10,476 nucleotides of DNA from NCBI GenBank assembly GCA_903837025.1, contig CAILTC010000631.1:1-10476 (forward strand). The letters run 5' to 3'. Source of the stretch: an uncultured Bacteroidota bacterium (lineage in GTDB: Bacteria > Bacteroidota > Bacteroidia > Flavobacteriales > Flavobacteriaceae). A program made the translations under genes and the position numbers. The notes below the pieces were generated by a model that ran no database searches, was not told the origin of the DNA, and saw only the letters and a list, made by a program, of their open reading frames with translations. Of the stretch, positions 1 to 7,166 are shown piece by piece; position 1 is the first letter of the stretch, and the number at the start of each line of letters is the position of its first letter.

Positions 1-1134
1 ACATCAGCAACAAAAGTAAAACCTGTGACTTCTGCATTAGCTGAAGGAATCTATGCAAACATAGTAACCAGTAAAGGAACAATCGTTGTTCAATTAGAAT
101 TTCAAAAAACACCGGTAACAGTTGCTAACTTTATTTCGCTAGTAGAAGGGAAAAATACGTATGTAACCAATGAAAAACTAAAAGCAAAACCTTTTTATGA
201 TGGACTAAAGTTTCACCGAGTTATCAAAGATTTTATGATCCAAGGTGGTGATCCATTAGGAAATGGTTCAGGTGGACCAGGTTATGCCTTCAAAGATGAA
301 TTCACCGATTTGAAATTTGACAAAGGAGGAATTTTGGCTATGGCCAATTCTGGACCAACTACAAATGGAAGTCAATTTTTCATCACTCATAAAGAGACGC
401 CTTGGTTAACTGGGAAACACACTATTTTTGGACATGTAGTACAAGGGATGGATATTGTTAACGCGATCGCTCAAGATGACGTAATTCTGAAAGTAACAAT
501 TACTAGAAAAGGAGTATTAGCCAAAAAATTTGATGCACCAAAAACATTCGCTGATTATTATGCCAATAAAGCGGAAGATGCTAAAAAACAAGCGTTAATT
601 GATGCCGAAAACCAGAAAAAACAAGAAGCAATAAATGCTGAAGCAAAAAAAGTATATTTAGAAAAATATGCAAGTGTTATCTCTGCAAAAGCTGCTAATT
701 TAGCTCAAATAAAAGCAACTGGAACAACTACAGCTTCAGGATTGACATATAAAATTACAGAAAAAGGAAGCGGTGCAAAACCAGCAGACGGTACAACTTT
801 CAATTTTAATTATGCTGGTTATTTTGAAGATGGAAGTCTTTTTGATAGCAATTATCCTGAAGTTTGCAAAACTTACGGAAAATTTGATGCCAATAGAGCT
901 GCTCAAGGCGGATACAAAGCATTTCCTTTGCAAGCAGGAAAAAAAGACGGAATGATTCCCGGATTTCTTGAAGGTATAAACCTATTGAACCTTGGTGACA
1001 AGGCGGTGATTTTCATCCCTGCTAAACTTGCTTATGGCGAAAAAGGTGCTGGTGGTGTGATTCCTCCAAATGCAAATCTTATTTTTGAATTGGAGATCAT
1101 TGAAATCCCAGTTGCAGCAACAGAAAAAAAGTAA
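1..1134 (+). CDS. Cyclophilin-FKBP fusion peptidyl-prolyl cis-trans isomerase (5' partial)
   Basis: This protein catalyses cis-trans isomerisation of X-Pro bonds and probably helps fold envelope proteins. The reading frame is open from base 1, so the start and any signal or lipoprotein peptide lie upstream. The GTG at 25 is internal, not a convincing start. The first domain (about 40-525) is a cyclophilin: FHRV at 211-222, then MIQGGD, GSGGPGYAFKDEF, and MANSGPTTNGSQFFIT with WLTGKHTIFG, so the catalytic Arg and Gln of the family are present. A Lys/Ala/Glu-rich, probably helical linker covers about 540-735. The last domain (about 739-1116) is an FKBP: NYAGYFEDGSLFDSN, GMIPGFLEGI, then PAKLAYGEKGAGG and IPPNANLIFELEI. 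Flavobacteria carry related isomerases near the gliding gene gldI, but gldI itself is not visible here. The assignment is secure; the physiological client is unknown. Confidence 0.93.
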   Translation, partial: TSATKVKPVTSALAEGIYANIVTSKGTIVVQLEFQKTPVTVANFISLVEGKNTYVTNEKLKAKPFYDGLKFHRVIKDFMIQGGDPLGNGSGGPGYAFKDEFTDLKFDKGGILAMANSGPTTNGSQFFITHKETPWLTGKHTIFGHVVQGMDIVNAIAQDDVILKVTITRKGVLAKKFDAPKTFADYYANKAEDAKKQALIDAENQKKQEAINAEAKKVYLEKYASVISAKAANLAQIKATGTTTASGLTYKITEKGSGAKPADGTTFNFNYAGYFEDGSLFDSNYPEVCKTYGKFDANRAAQGGYKAFPLQAGKKDGMIPGFLEGINLLNLGDKAVIFIPAKLAYGEKGAGGVIPPNANLIFELEIIEIPVAATEKK

Positions 1135-1162
1135 CTACCATATAAGAACTTTTCTTAATTAG

Positions 1163-1200
1163 AAAAGGCTCATAAGCAATCGTCTTATGAGCCTTTTTTT
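1163..1200 (+). terminator. Intrinsic terminator after the PPIase gene
   Basis: A perfect 14-bp stem pairs 1163-1176 (AAAAGGCTCATAAG) with 1184-1197 around a 7-nt loop. The T run at 1194-1200 follows directly. It lies 28 bases after the PPIase stop codon and separates that gene from mgtA. The A-run before the stem and the T-run after it mean it could also work in the reverse direction, although no minus-strand gene ends here. Confidence 0.92.
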
Positions 1201-1322
1201 ATTGGAAATAATCAATTATAAATAGACCAATTTATAGTGGCAAGGTTTTAAAAAAGGGATTCATTTTAAAAAGTATAATTTCATAAATGCAGAATAAATA
1301 AACAACATTAGATTTAAGTGCG

Positions 1323-1330
1323 TAAATTTG
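1323..1330 (+). promoter_or_regulatory. Possible -7 box upstream of mgtA
   Basis: TAAATTTG fits the Bacteroidota -7 consensus TAnnTTTG and lies 61 bases before the mgtA start. No TTG is found at the expected -33 spacing, so support is weak. A small inverted repeat (TCAGA at 1340-1344, TCTGA at 1349-1353) lies just downstream and could be an operator or chance. The rest of 1201-1391 holds no gene and no visible long magnesium-sensing leader. Confidence 0.3.
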
Positions 1331-1391
1331 ACTTAGTGGTCAGAAAAGTCTGAATGTTAGACAAATTCAATAATCCTTTACAAACACGCTT

Positions 1392-3911
1392 ATGCAAAAT
1401 TCACAAGAAAATAATTTTTGGCAGTTTGATGCTAATTATTGGATCCAAAAATTGGGAAGTTCAGACAAAGGGCTTTCGAAAACTACTGCCGATAAAATAC
1501 TATCCGAATCGAAAACACTAAAGAAAAATAGACCTGTTTTCCTAAAAGACATTGTCCTTTTCATGAGTCAATTCAAAAGCCCATTGATGCTACTTCTTAT
1601 TGGTGCTGTAATATTATCTGCTTTTTTGGGCGATACTTCGGATGTGTTTATCATTCTTTTCATCGTTTTATTTACAGGTTTACTTAGTTTTTTTCAAGAA
1701 AGAAACGCGAGCCGAATTGTTGAAAAACTGCAATCGATGATCGCTTTAAAAAGCAACGTATTGAGGGATGGAAACATACAAGAAACCATTTCTTCCGAAA
1801 TTGTAACAGGCGATATTCTAATATTGAAAGCCGGTGATATGTTGCCCGCAGATTGCCTTATTATCGAAGCCAACGAGCTCCATGCCAACGAAGCCAGTCT
1901 CACTGGCGAATCGTATCCAACAGCGAAACAAGCGGGTATTATTGATGTAAATACAGAACTAGCCAAAAGAACCAATTGCCTCTGGGAAGGAACGAATATT
2001 GTCAGCGGTACGGCAAAAGCCATCGTAATTAATACCGGAACCAATACCATTTTCGGTACTATTGCCCAAAGTGCTTCGACTACGGTTGAAACTACTTTTG
2101 AAAAAGGCATAAAGGATTTTGGCTTTTTCCTGATGAAAATTACCTTAGTGCTTTCACTTTTTATACTCGTTGTCAATTTATTAAACCACAAAAGCGTCAT
2201 CGAATCTGCCTTATTTGCTTTGGCTTTAGCCGTAGGAATGGCGCCAGAATTATTACCAGCCATTACCACAATTGCCATGAGTGCTGGTGCAAAAAGAATG
2301 CTCGAAAAGAAAGTTATTGTAAAAAAACTAGCTTCGATCCAGAATTTGGGCGAAATTAATTTGTTGTGTACCGACAAAACCGGAACCATAACCGAAGGCG
2401 CCATTAAAGTATCCGGAACTGTGGACGGTCTTGGCATAGAAAATGAATTCGTGAAAGAACTCGCCTATTGGAATGCTTTTTTCGAAACAGGTTATTCGAA
2501 TCCTATTGATGAAGCACTAAAAACACTGACTTTAGAAACGAAAATAAAAGCGGAGAAATTTGGTGAGATTCCTTATGATTTCATTCGCAAAAGAATTAGC
2601 ATCGCCGTCACTGCCGACACTGATAAATTCTTGATTACAAAAGGGGCTTATACCCAAATTATATCTATTTGTACCCAAGTAAAATTGAGCGATGGCACCG
2701 TCGAAAACATTGAAAGTCATAAGGCCGAAATCGATAAAAAATACGAGCAATTTGGCATCGATGGTCTGCGTTCGATAGGGATTTGCTACAAGAATATGGC
2801 GGCCAATTCGATTTCGAAAGAGGATGAAACCGAGATGATTTTTGCCGGTTTTATCTTGCTTGAAGATCCTGTAAAAGCGGGAATTATCGAAACGATTGAA
2901 GAACTTCGCAAACTACAAGTAAACCTAAAAATCATTTCTGGCGACAATAAAAATGTAGCCAAGTCGATCGCATTAAAAATCGGAATCGAAAATCCTGTTG
3001 TCATGACCGGACAAGAACTTTTAGCCGTAAGTCCCGAAGCAATGAATCATTTGGTTCGAAAAACACACATTTTTGCCGAAGTCGAACCCCAACAAAAAGA
3101 ACACATTATTCAAGCACTTCGAAAAACGTATACCGTTGCTTATTTGGGTGATGGCATCAATGATGTTTCGGCAATAAGTGCTGCTGATGTTGGGATTTCG
3201 GTAGAAAATGCGGTAGATGTTGCCCGAGAAGCTGCTGATTTCGTTTTGATGGAAAAAGATTTGATGGTCATCATTGATGGTATCAAAGAAGGCAGGAAAA
3301 CATTTGCCAACACCCTGAAATACATTTTTATCAACACGGGTTCTACCTTTGGGAATATGTTTAGCGTGGCGATTGCGTCCTTGATATTACCGTTTCTCCC
3401 GATGTTGCCCAAACAAATTTTACTTACGAATTTCATCACCGATTTTCCGTATCTCACCATCGCCTCCGATAATGTAGATCCCGAAGAATTGAACAAACCC
3501 GGGAAATGGAATTTAAAAATCATTCGCAATTATATGATTATTTTTGGCATTCACAGTTCTATTTTTGATGTGATTACCTTTCTCGTGCTTTTGTATGTGT
3601 TGAAAGTAAAAGAATCTGCCTTTCAGACAGCTTGGTTTGTAGAATCAATTCTAACGGAATTGTTCATTCTTTTCATCATCCGGACGCATAAAAACTTCTT
3701 CAAAAGCCAACCCGGAAAATACCTTTTCATTTTAAGTATTCTCGGTTTAGTGATTACTATTTCGCTTCCGTATATGCCCTTTGCGGACAAAATAGGATTG
3801 TCACCCTTGCCGATGCTCAACTTGGGAATCATGCTCGGAATCGTGGCGGCTTATATTATTACCGCCGATATGCTGAAAGTATGGTTTTTTAAGAATTATA
3901 GAAGTAGGTAA
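1392..3911 (+). CDS. mgtA: Magnesium-translocating P-type ATPase (MgtA type, P3B)
   Basis: This inner-membrane pump uses ATP to import Mg2+. The 839-residue protein is near full family length (Escherichia coli MgtA is about 900). It shows the N-terminal cation-ATPase region (about 15-75), the actuator motif TGES at 171-174, the M4 ion-site motif APELLP at 284-289, and the phosphorylation motif DKTGT with Asp328. The hinge motif GDGIND is at 586-591. In M6, Asn680 and Asp684 lie in TNFITDFP, followed by SDNVDPE. The PEx-LP form of M4 and this M6 fit the Mg2+ group rather than Ca2+, Na+/K+ or heavy-metal pumps; the metal-binding CPC motif is absent. Hydrophobic segments occur at about 60-105, 245-300 and 655-835. 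It starts at ATG 1392 after an A-rich leader and stands alone, with a terminator before it. Specificity for Mg2+ is inferred from the motifs. Confidence 0.92.
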   Translation: MQNSQENNFWQFDANYWIQKLGSSDKGLSKTTADKILSESKTLKKNRPVFLKDIVLFMSQFKSPLMLLLIGAVILSAFLGDTSDVFIILFIVLFTGLLSFFQERNASRIVEKLQSMIALKSNVLRDGNIQETISSEIVTGDILILKAGDMLPADCLIIEANELHANEASLTGESYPTAKQAGIIDVNTELAKRTNCLWEGTNIVSGTAKAIVINTGTNTIFGTIAQSASTTVETTFEKGIKDFGFFLMKITLVLSLFILVVNLLNHKSVIESALFALALAVGMAPELLPAITTIAMSAGAKRMLEKKVIVKKLASIQNLGEINLLCTDKTGTITEGAIKVSGTVDGLGIENEFVKELAYWNAFFETGYSNPIDEALKTLTLETKIKAEKFGEIPYDFIRKRISIAVTADTDKFLITKGAYTQIISICTQVKLSDGTVENIESHKAEIDKKYEQFGIDGLRSIGICYKNMAANSISKEDETEMIFAGFILLEDPVKAGIIETIEELRKLQVNLKIISGDNKNVAKSIALKIGIENPVVMTGQELLAVSPEAMNHLVRKTHIFAEVEPQQKEHIIQALRKTYTVAYLGDGINDVSAISAADVGISVENAVDVAREAADFVLMEKDLMVIIDGIKEGRKTFANTLKYIFINTGSTFGNMFSVAIASLILPFLPMLPKQILLTNFITDFPYLTIASDNVDPEELNKPGKWNLKIIRNYMIIFGIHSSIFDVITFLVLLYVLKVKESAFQTAWFVESILTELFILFIIRTHKNFFKSQPGKYLFILSILGLVITISLPYMPFADKIGLSPLPMLNLGIMLGIVAAYIITADMLKVWFFKNYRSR

Positions 3912-3964
3912 TTCTTGAAAAAACATTGAATATAATTGTTTAAACTTTTTGAAAGAAAAAATTG

Positions 3965-4085
3965 AAACACATAGAAACATAGAAAAAAGGATACAATAGC
4001 CCAATTCTTGGGTTCACAAAGCTATGATTTACTATATAAAGTGAAACGACTTGATTAAAATCAAAAGCTATGTTTCTATGTGTTT
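3965..4085. repeat. Structured intergenic repeat bounded by an 18-bp inverted repeat
   Basis: Bases 3965-3982 (AAACACATAGAAACATAG) are perfectly complementary to 4068-4085. The 85 bases between them hold two smaller perfect hairpins, CCCAA/TTGGG at 4000-4012 and TTGATT/AATCAA at 4051-4064, and a 9-bp direct repeat AAAGCTATG at 4018-4026 and 4064-4072. There is no coding potential. It lies 53 bases after the mgtA stop and 60 bases past the 3' end of a minus-strand gene, so it is between convergent genes. It resembles a short interspersed or MITE-like element. A bidirectional structured 3' region is the alternative. The repeat nature needs other copies in the genome, which cannot be seen here. 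Confidence 0.6.
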
Positions 4086-4145
4086 TAAAAAAAAATTAGT
4101 TCAAAATCCGTGTTTACCCGTGTACCGTTCTGTACCAAAATAGAA

Positions 4146-4586
4146 TTATTTTTTTCCAAATTTCCAATCAAATTCGTCTTTGCTATTGATGATGGCACCA
4201 ATTTCGAATTTAACCACCTCATCAAATTCAGTTTGAAGGATAAACCAATTTTCTTCATTGAAATAATTTTCGAAAGTATCGAAATCTTCTTGGGTAAATT
4301 TGGTTATGCCTTTTGTAGCCAATGCTTTTTTGACTTCACTTATTTGTTTACCTATAATTTTATTGCCAAATAATTCTAATTCTGGACTTGAAGCCACAAT
4401 ATAACCCAGTTTAAAGGCTTCTTCCTGATAGAAAGTCAAACGCATTTTAAGTTTATTGTAAGCAAAAATCACGTTATCATCTTCGTCTTTGTAATTCCGA
4501 TCTGGTTTACCATAAACAGCCGTTACATCGTTTTGTTTCATTCCGAAAAGGAGCTTGTCGATTCCGTTTTTTGTATTTATTTTCAT
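4146..4586 (-). CDS. Small protein of unknown function, 146 aa
   Basis: I do not recognise a named family. The protein has no signal peptide or membrane segment, is rich in Lys, Glu, Asp and aromatics, and is probably cytoplasmic. Two stretches have the shape found in BamE/SmpA-like folds: GIDKLLFGMKQNDVTAVYGKPD near residues 8-29, and an ELFGNKIIGKQISEVKKAL-like segment at about 71-90. In both, a turn with Gly and hydrophobics is followed by a helix, which suggests a weak internal duplication. The C-terminal part is acidic and aromatic (EDFDTFENYF, NWFILQTEFDEVVKF). ATG 4586 follows an A/T-only leader, normal for this phylum. The gene is 51 bases downstream of the DUF4015 gene on the same strand with no terminator between, so co-transcription is likely. 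An immunity-protein-like role cannot be excluded, but nothing nearby supports it. Confidence 0.75.
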   Translation of the reverse strand: MKINTKNGIDKLLFGMKQNDVTAVYGKPDRNYKDEDDNVIFAYNKLKMRLTFYQEEAFKLGYIVASSPELELFGNKIIGKQISEVKKALATKGITKFTQEDFDTFENYFNEENWFILQTEFDEVVKFEIGAIINSKDEFDWKFGKK

Positions 4587-4637
4587 TTTTTTTATTTTAA
4601 AAATTGAATGCTTTTTTAATTTTTATCGGCGCATTTA

Positions 4638-5765
4638 TTACTTTTTATTGGCTACAGCCTTTGGCAAAAACCCATCTTCGGAATATTCGCTGTCTGAATT
4701 CCAAAATAACCATCCCTTTCCTCCCGCTTTATAAACGGCATCAATTTGTTGCTTGACTTGTGCCGCTCCATAAGTTTGAAAATAACCCGGTTCTAAAGAT
4801 GATTCTGTCGAGTCTTGCAAATAAGGTCTTAGTTTTGCTTTGTAATTTTTGACGGTACTAATTCTCGTTTTTGTTTTGGTAAACGCATTATAAACCACCC
4901 CATACGGATCGAGATCAGGCTTAGGAAATACCACATTATTTACAATTTGACCCGGTGCATAAAGAAAAGGATAAAACATTGGGGAAATATAATCCATATT
5001 TTTACCGATCAATTCCAGGTATTGACCAATGCCTTCGGTATCTTTCTCGCTTTCGCAAATGATTCCAAAAACATTCGCCGAAATTACAGTATTGGGCATT
5101 TCTTTGCGCGCATAAGCCAGAAAACCGTTGATTGTTTCGTATTTCTTTAGTTTCGTTTTCCCATAATCGATGGCTGCAACATCTCCATTGTTTGTAAAGC
5201 GCACATAATCAAATTGAATTTCATCAAACCCAAGCTTCACCGCTTCTTTGGCGATGTTTACGAGGTATTTCCAGCATTCTTTATTGTAGGGATTCAACCA
5301 AGTATTGCCTTCTTTGTCTTTCCAGATTTCGCCGTTTTTATTCATTAAGGCCAAATCAGGCCTTTTGAGTGACATTACAGGATCTTTAAAACAAACAACC
5401 CGCCCGATAACACGGATGTTGTTTTTATGCATTTCGCTGAGCGTTACCACTGGATCAAATTTTTTGATATAGTTTTTTAAGTTCTTCACCTCCGCCACTT
5501 CCGATGCGTAACTCACATAACCATCATCCTCTTTTACATCCGTCACATAGGTATTAATTTCGGTACGATTGGCCAAGTCTATAAAGTGATTTAACACCTT
5601 GTTATTGCCAATACTCCAACCCTCAATAAAAAGACCTTTTGTGCTATCTTGAATTTTTCTGTCAAGTATCTTATCTTGCAATTGAAGTGGGTTTTGAGCC
5701 AATACCGCTGTCCCAACCCACGCAACTAGAAAGCTTATAATTATTCGTTTTTTGTATTGTGCCAT
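4638..5765 (-). CDS. Secreted DUF4015 putative glycoside hydrolase
   Basis: This is an exported protein of 375 residues with a TIM-barrel-like domain of the DUF4015 group (Pfam PF13200, described as a putative glycosyl hydrolase domain). A signal peptide is clear: basic MAQYKKR, a hydrophobic stretch to about residue 22, and a likely signal peptidase I site after VLA (residue 23). Supporting motifs are GWSIGN (49-54), strand-like RVIGRVVCFKDP (118-129), FDEIQFDYVRF (180-190), ISPMFYPF (260-267), LRPYLQD (312-318) and GWLFWN (351-356). The acidic residues in FDEIQFDYVRF are the best catalytic candidates by analogy with other barrel hydrolases; this is inference. There is no lipobox Cys, so it is likely periplasmic or secreted. 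It has its own promoter at 5788-5818 and probably leads a two-gene unit with the 146-aa protein. Substrate is unknown; activity has not been inferred from any specific homologue. Confidence 0.85.
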   Translation of the reverse strand: MAQYKKRIIISFLVAWVGTAVLAQNPLQLQDKILDRKIQDSTKGLFIEGWSIGNNKVLNHFIDLANRTEINTYVTDVKEDDGYVSYASEVAEVKNLKNYIKKFDPVVTLSEMHKNNIRVIGRVVCFKDPVMSLKRPDLALMNKNGEIWKDKEGNTWLNPYNKECWKYLVNIAKEAVKLGFDEIQFDYVRFTNNGDVAAIDYGKTKLKKYETINGFLAYARKEMPNTVISANVFGIICESEKDTEGIGQYLELIGKNMDYISPMFYPFLYAPGQIVNNVVFPKPDLDPYGVVYNAFTKTKTRISTVKNYKAKLRPYLQDSTESSLEPGYFQTYGAAQVKQQIDAVYKAGGKGWLFWNSDSEYSEDGFLPKAVANKK

Positions 5766-5787
5766 TTGTAAAATTTAATTTCGAGTG

Positions 5788-5818
5788 CAAAGATACACTT
5801 TGTTTCAGTTTGTCACAA
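5788..5818 (-). promoter_or_regulatory. Bacteroidota-type promoter for the DUF4015 gene
   Basis: Read on the minus strand, a -33 TTG (complement of 5816-5818) is followed after 20 bases by TATCTTTG (complement of 5788-5795), a full match to TAnnTTTG at the expected spacing. The predicted transcript start is near 5780, giving a leader of about 15 bases before ATG 5765. This is the best-supported promoter in the window. Confidence 0.75.
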
Positions 5819-6072
5819 TTAGCTGCGTTTCTTGGAAAAATAGCGGAAAATTAGACTTTGTTGGGGTATGAAAAAATATCCAACAAATTAAAAGCCCCTT
5901 TGATGATTTATGAGAAAATAATATATTTGATAAAATAAAACAGCGAACTCAACAGCAACAATCTTTCTGAATTTGAATGTATAGTTGATACTTTTTATCG
6001 TTTATATACTAGTTTACGGACAACAACCCGAAAAACAGTAATAACAACAACTTTTTTTAAATCGTTAAAGCA
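5819..6072. other. AT-rich divergent intergenic region
   Basis: This stretch separates the minus-strand DUF4015 gene from the plus-strand GNAT gene. No reading frame of useful length, tRNA or hairpin terminator is visible. No clean TAnnTTTG box was found for the GNAT; the nearest forms, around 5988-6020, each have mismatches or poor spacing. The bases just before the GNAT start are A/C-rich with repeated AACAAC. Confidence 0.5.
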
Positions 6073-6516
6073 ATGAATGAAATTATAATTCGAAAGGCAA
6101 AAGAGATTGAAATTGAATGGATAAATACCAAATATGCAGAAGTTGATTTTAAAAAATCTGTTTTTGAAAAAGAGCTCATTGTAATAGCAGAATACGAAAG
6201 CTTAAATAGTGGACTAGGGAGAATAGTTAAAATAGATAAGGAAAATTATGAACTTGGTGGAATGTATGTCTTTCAAGAATTTCGAAATAAAGGCATCGCC
6301 GAAAAAATTGTAGCTTTTTTAATTCATAGCGAAAATTTAGAAGATAAAAATATTTGGTGTTTGCCATTTGAAAATTTGGAAAATTTTTACGCTAAATTTG
6401 GATTTAAAATGGCTGAAAAAACTAAGATTCAAACTCCAAAAGAAATTACAGAAGAACATAATTGGTGTAACAAAACTTACGAAAAGAGAGTGTTATTAAT
6501 GGTGAAAATAAATTAA
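6073..6516 (+). CDS. GNAT-family N-acetyltransferase
   Basis: This 147-residue cytoplasmic protein has the GNAT fold and should transfer an acetyl group from acetyl-CoA to an unknown amine. The acetyl-CoA pyrophosphate-binding motif is visible as QEFRNKGIAEKIV (residues 68-80), preceded by the beta-strand LGGMYV, and motif B as NFYAKFGF (104-111). The size is normal for single-domain GNATs. The start at ATG 6073 is the first in frame and follows an A-rich leader. The gene is much more AT-rich than its neighbours: 6301-6360 has 13 G/C of 60, whereas a sampled line of mgtA (1861-1920) has 31 of 60. That contrast, with the opposite orientation to flanking genes, suggests recent acquisition or relaxed selection. 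Family is reasonably sure; substrate is not identifiable. Confidence 0.82.
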   Translation: MNEIIIRKAKEIEIEWINTKYAEVDFKKSVFEKELIVIAEYESLNSGLGRIVKIDKENYELGGMYVFQEFRNKGIAEKIVAFLIHSENLEDKNIWCLPFENLENFYAKFGFKMAEKTKIQTPKEITEEHNWCNKTYEKRVLLMVKIN

Positions 6517-6570
6517 TTTACTCATATGCTACATGGTTTGACAAAAGTCCCCCCCTCTGGCACTCGCATG

Positions 6571-6608
6571 TTTATCTGATGCTCGATTGCATCGAACACC
6601 AGAATAAA
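6571..6608. repeat. Imperfect hairpin in the spacer between GNAT and ABM genes
   Basis: TTTATCT (6571-6577) pairs with AGAATAAA (6601-6608) with one bulged A. Inside it GATGC (6578-6582) pairs with GCATC (6589-6593). TCGAT/ATCGA at 6583-6595 is an alternative pairing. A run of seven C lies just upstream at 6549-6555. No T-tract follows, so it is not a standard terminator. Function is unknown. Confidence 0.4.
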
Positions 6609-6635
6609 GTCAATAAACACAAGACAAAATAAATG

Positions 6636-6667
6636 TTGCTACCGCTAGAATAACGTTTGTACTTTCG
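6636..6667 (+). promoter_or_regulatory. Candidate promoter for the ABM-domain gene
   Basis: TTG at 6636-6638 and TACTTTCG at 6660-6667 are 21 bases apart. The second box differs from TAnnTTTG at one position. Transcription would start near 6674, about 50 bases before ATG 6727. The resulting leader contains a 13-codon reading frame (6695-6736) that overlaps the ABM start codon. Confidence 0.4.
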
Positions 6668-6726
6668 AAGAAAAAAATTACTTTTGATAGCATCATGAAA
6701 CTACTTCATCAAGAAAGCCCTAAAAT

Positions 6727-7158
6727 ATGGAAATAGCAAACCCAACAAGTAAAATAAAATTAAGCCGAACTAAATTGCTGCCCTTAGTAATTAGCTTAAT
6801 TGTACTAACATTTTCTTTTAGCAATAAAACTATGGCACAAGAAAAAAATCAAATGGTTCGATTGGTGAAAATTAAAATTGATCCATCACAATTAGACAAT
6901 TATAATATGGCGCTAAAGGAACAAATGACTACCGCAGTTCGTGTTGAGCCAGGTGTGTTGACCTATTATGCTGTTGCCGACAAAAGCGATCCATCAAACA
7001 TATCGATACTTGAAATATATGCTGATGTAGCGGCCTATAAGTCACACATAGAAACTGCTCATTTCAAGAAATACAAGGACGCTGTAAAAGATATCGTCAA
7101 ATCTCTAGAACTTATAGATGTTTCATTAATTGGTTCTGCTAAGAAAATAGGAATCTAA
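6727..7158 (+). CDS. Exported ABM-domain protein (antibiotic biosynthesis monooxygenase-like)
   Basis: The protein has 143 residues. After the first 37 it is a single alpha/beta ABM ferredoxin-like domain (Pfam PF03992), a fold used by quinol monooxygenases and haem-degrading enzymes, usually as a dimer. The domain shows the strand MVRLVKIKID, helix DNYNMALKEQMTTAV, EPGVLTYYAVADKSDPSN, the strand ISILEIYAD, and the helix with SHIETAHFKKY (residues 106-116); the two His residues here are typical of the family. The N-terminus is a signal peptide: basic KLSRTK, a hydrophobic stretch (17-31), and a probable cleavage site after TMA (residue 37). Most ABM proteins are cytoplasmic, so export is notable. 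ATG 6727 gives a complete signal peptide. The gene ends 8 bases from the convergent DUF1508 gene, with no terminator seen between them. Enzymatic activity and substrate are inferred only from the fold. Confidence 0.85.
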   Translation: MEIANPTSKIKLSRTKLLPLVISLIVLTFSFSNKTMAQEKNQMVRLVKIKIDPSQLDNYNMALKEQMTTAVRVEPGVLTYYAVADKSDPSNISILEIYADVAAYKSHIETAHFKKYKDAVKDIVKSLELIDVSLIGSAKKIGI

Positions 7159-7166
7159 TTCAACCC

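Noticed and set aside
25..27. GTG as the start of the PPIase gene
   Set aside because: The frame is open from base 1, and such a start would leave an envelope-type isomerase without an export signal.
1201..1391. A magnesium riboswitch ahead of mgtA
   Set aside because: The spacer is short and AT-rich with only one 5-bp inverted repeat; no extended paired leader resembling known magnesium sensors is visible.
1694..2437. A 247-codon minus-strand frame inside mgtA
   Set aside because: It is antisense to the conserved actuator, M4 and phosphorylation regions of the ATPase, and its product looks like reverse-frame sequence with no domain.
3140..3529. A 129-codon minus-strand frame in mgtA
   Set aside because: It is a shadow of the GDGIND and M5-M6 region, with no family resemblance or start context.
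4110..4373. A plus-strand frame opposite the 146-aa gene
   Set aside because: It is Phe-rich, antisense to a better minus-strand frame, and starts inside the repeat-like sequence.
6540..6727. Integron-type attC recombination site flanking the GNAT gene
   Set aside because: Words such as AACGTTTG and GTTAAAG do not fit the paired core sites, and no integrase or second matching site is present.
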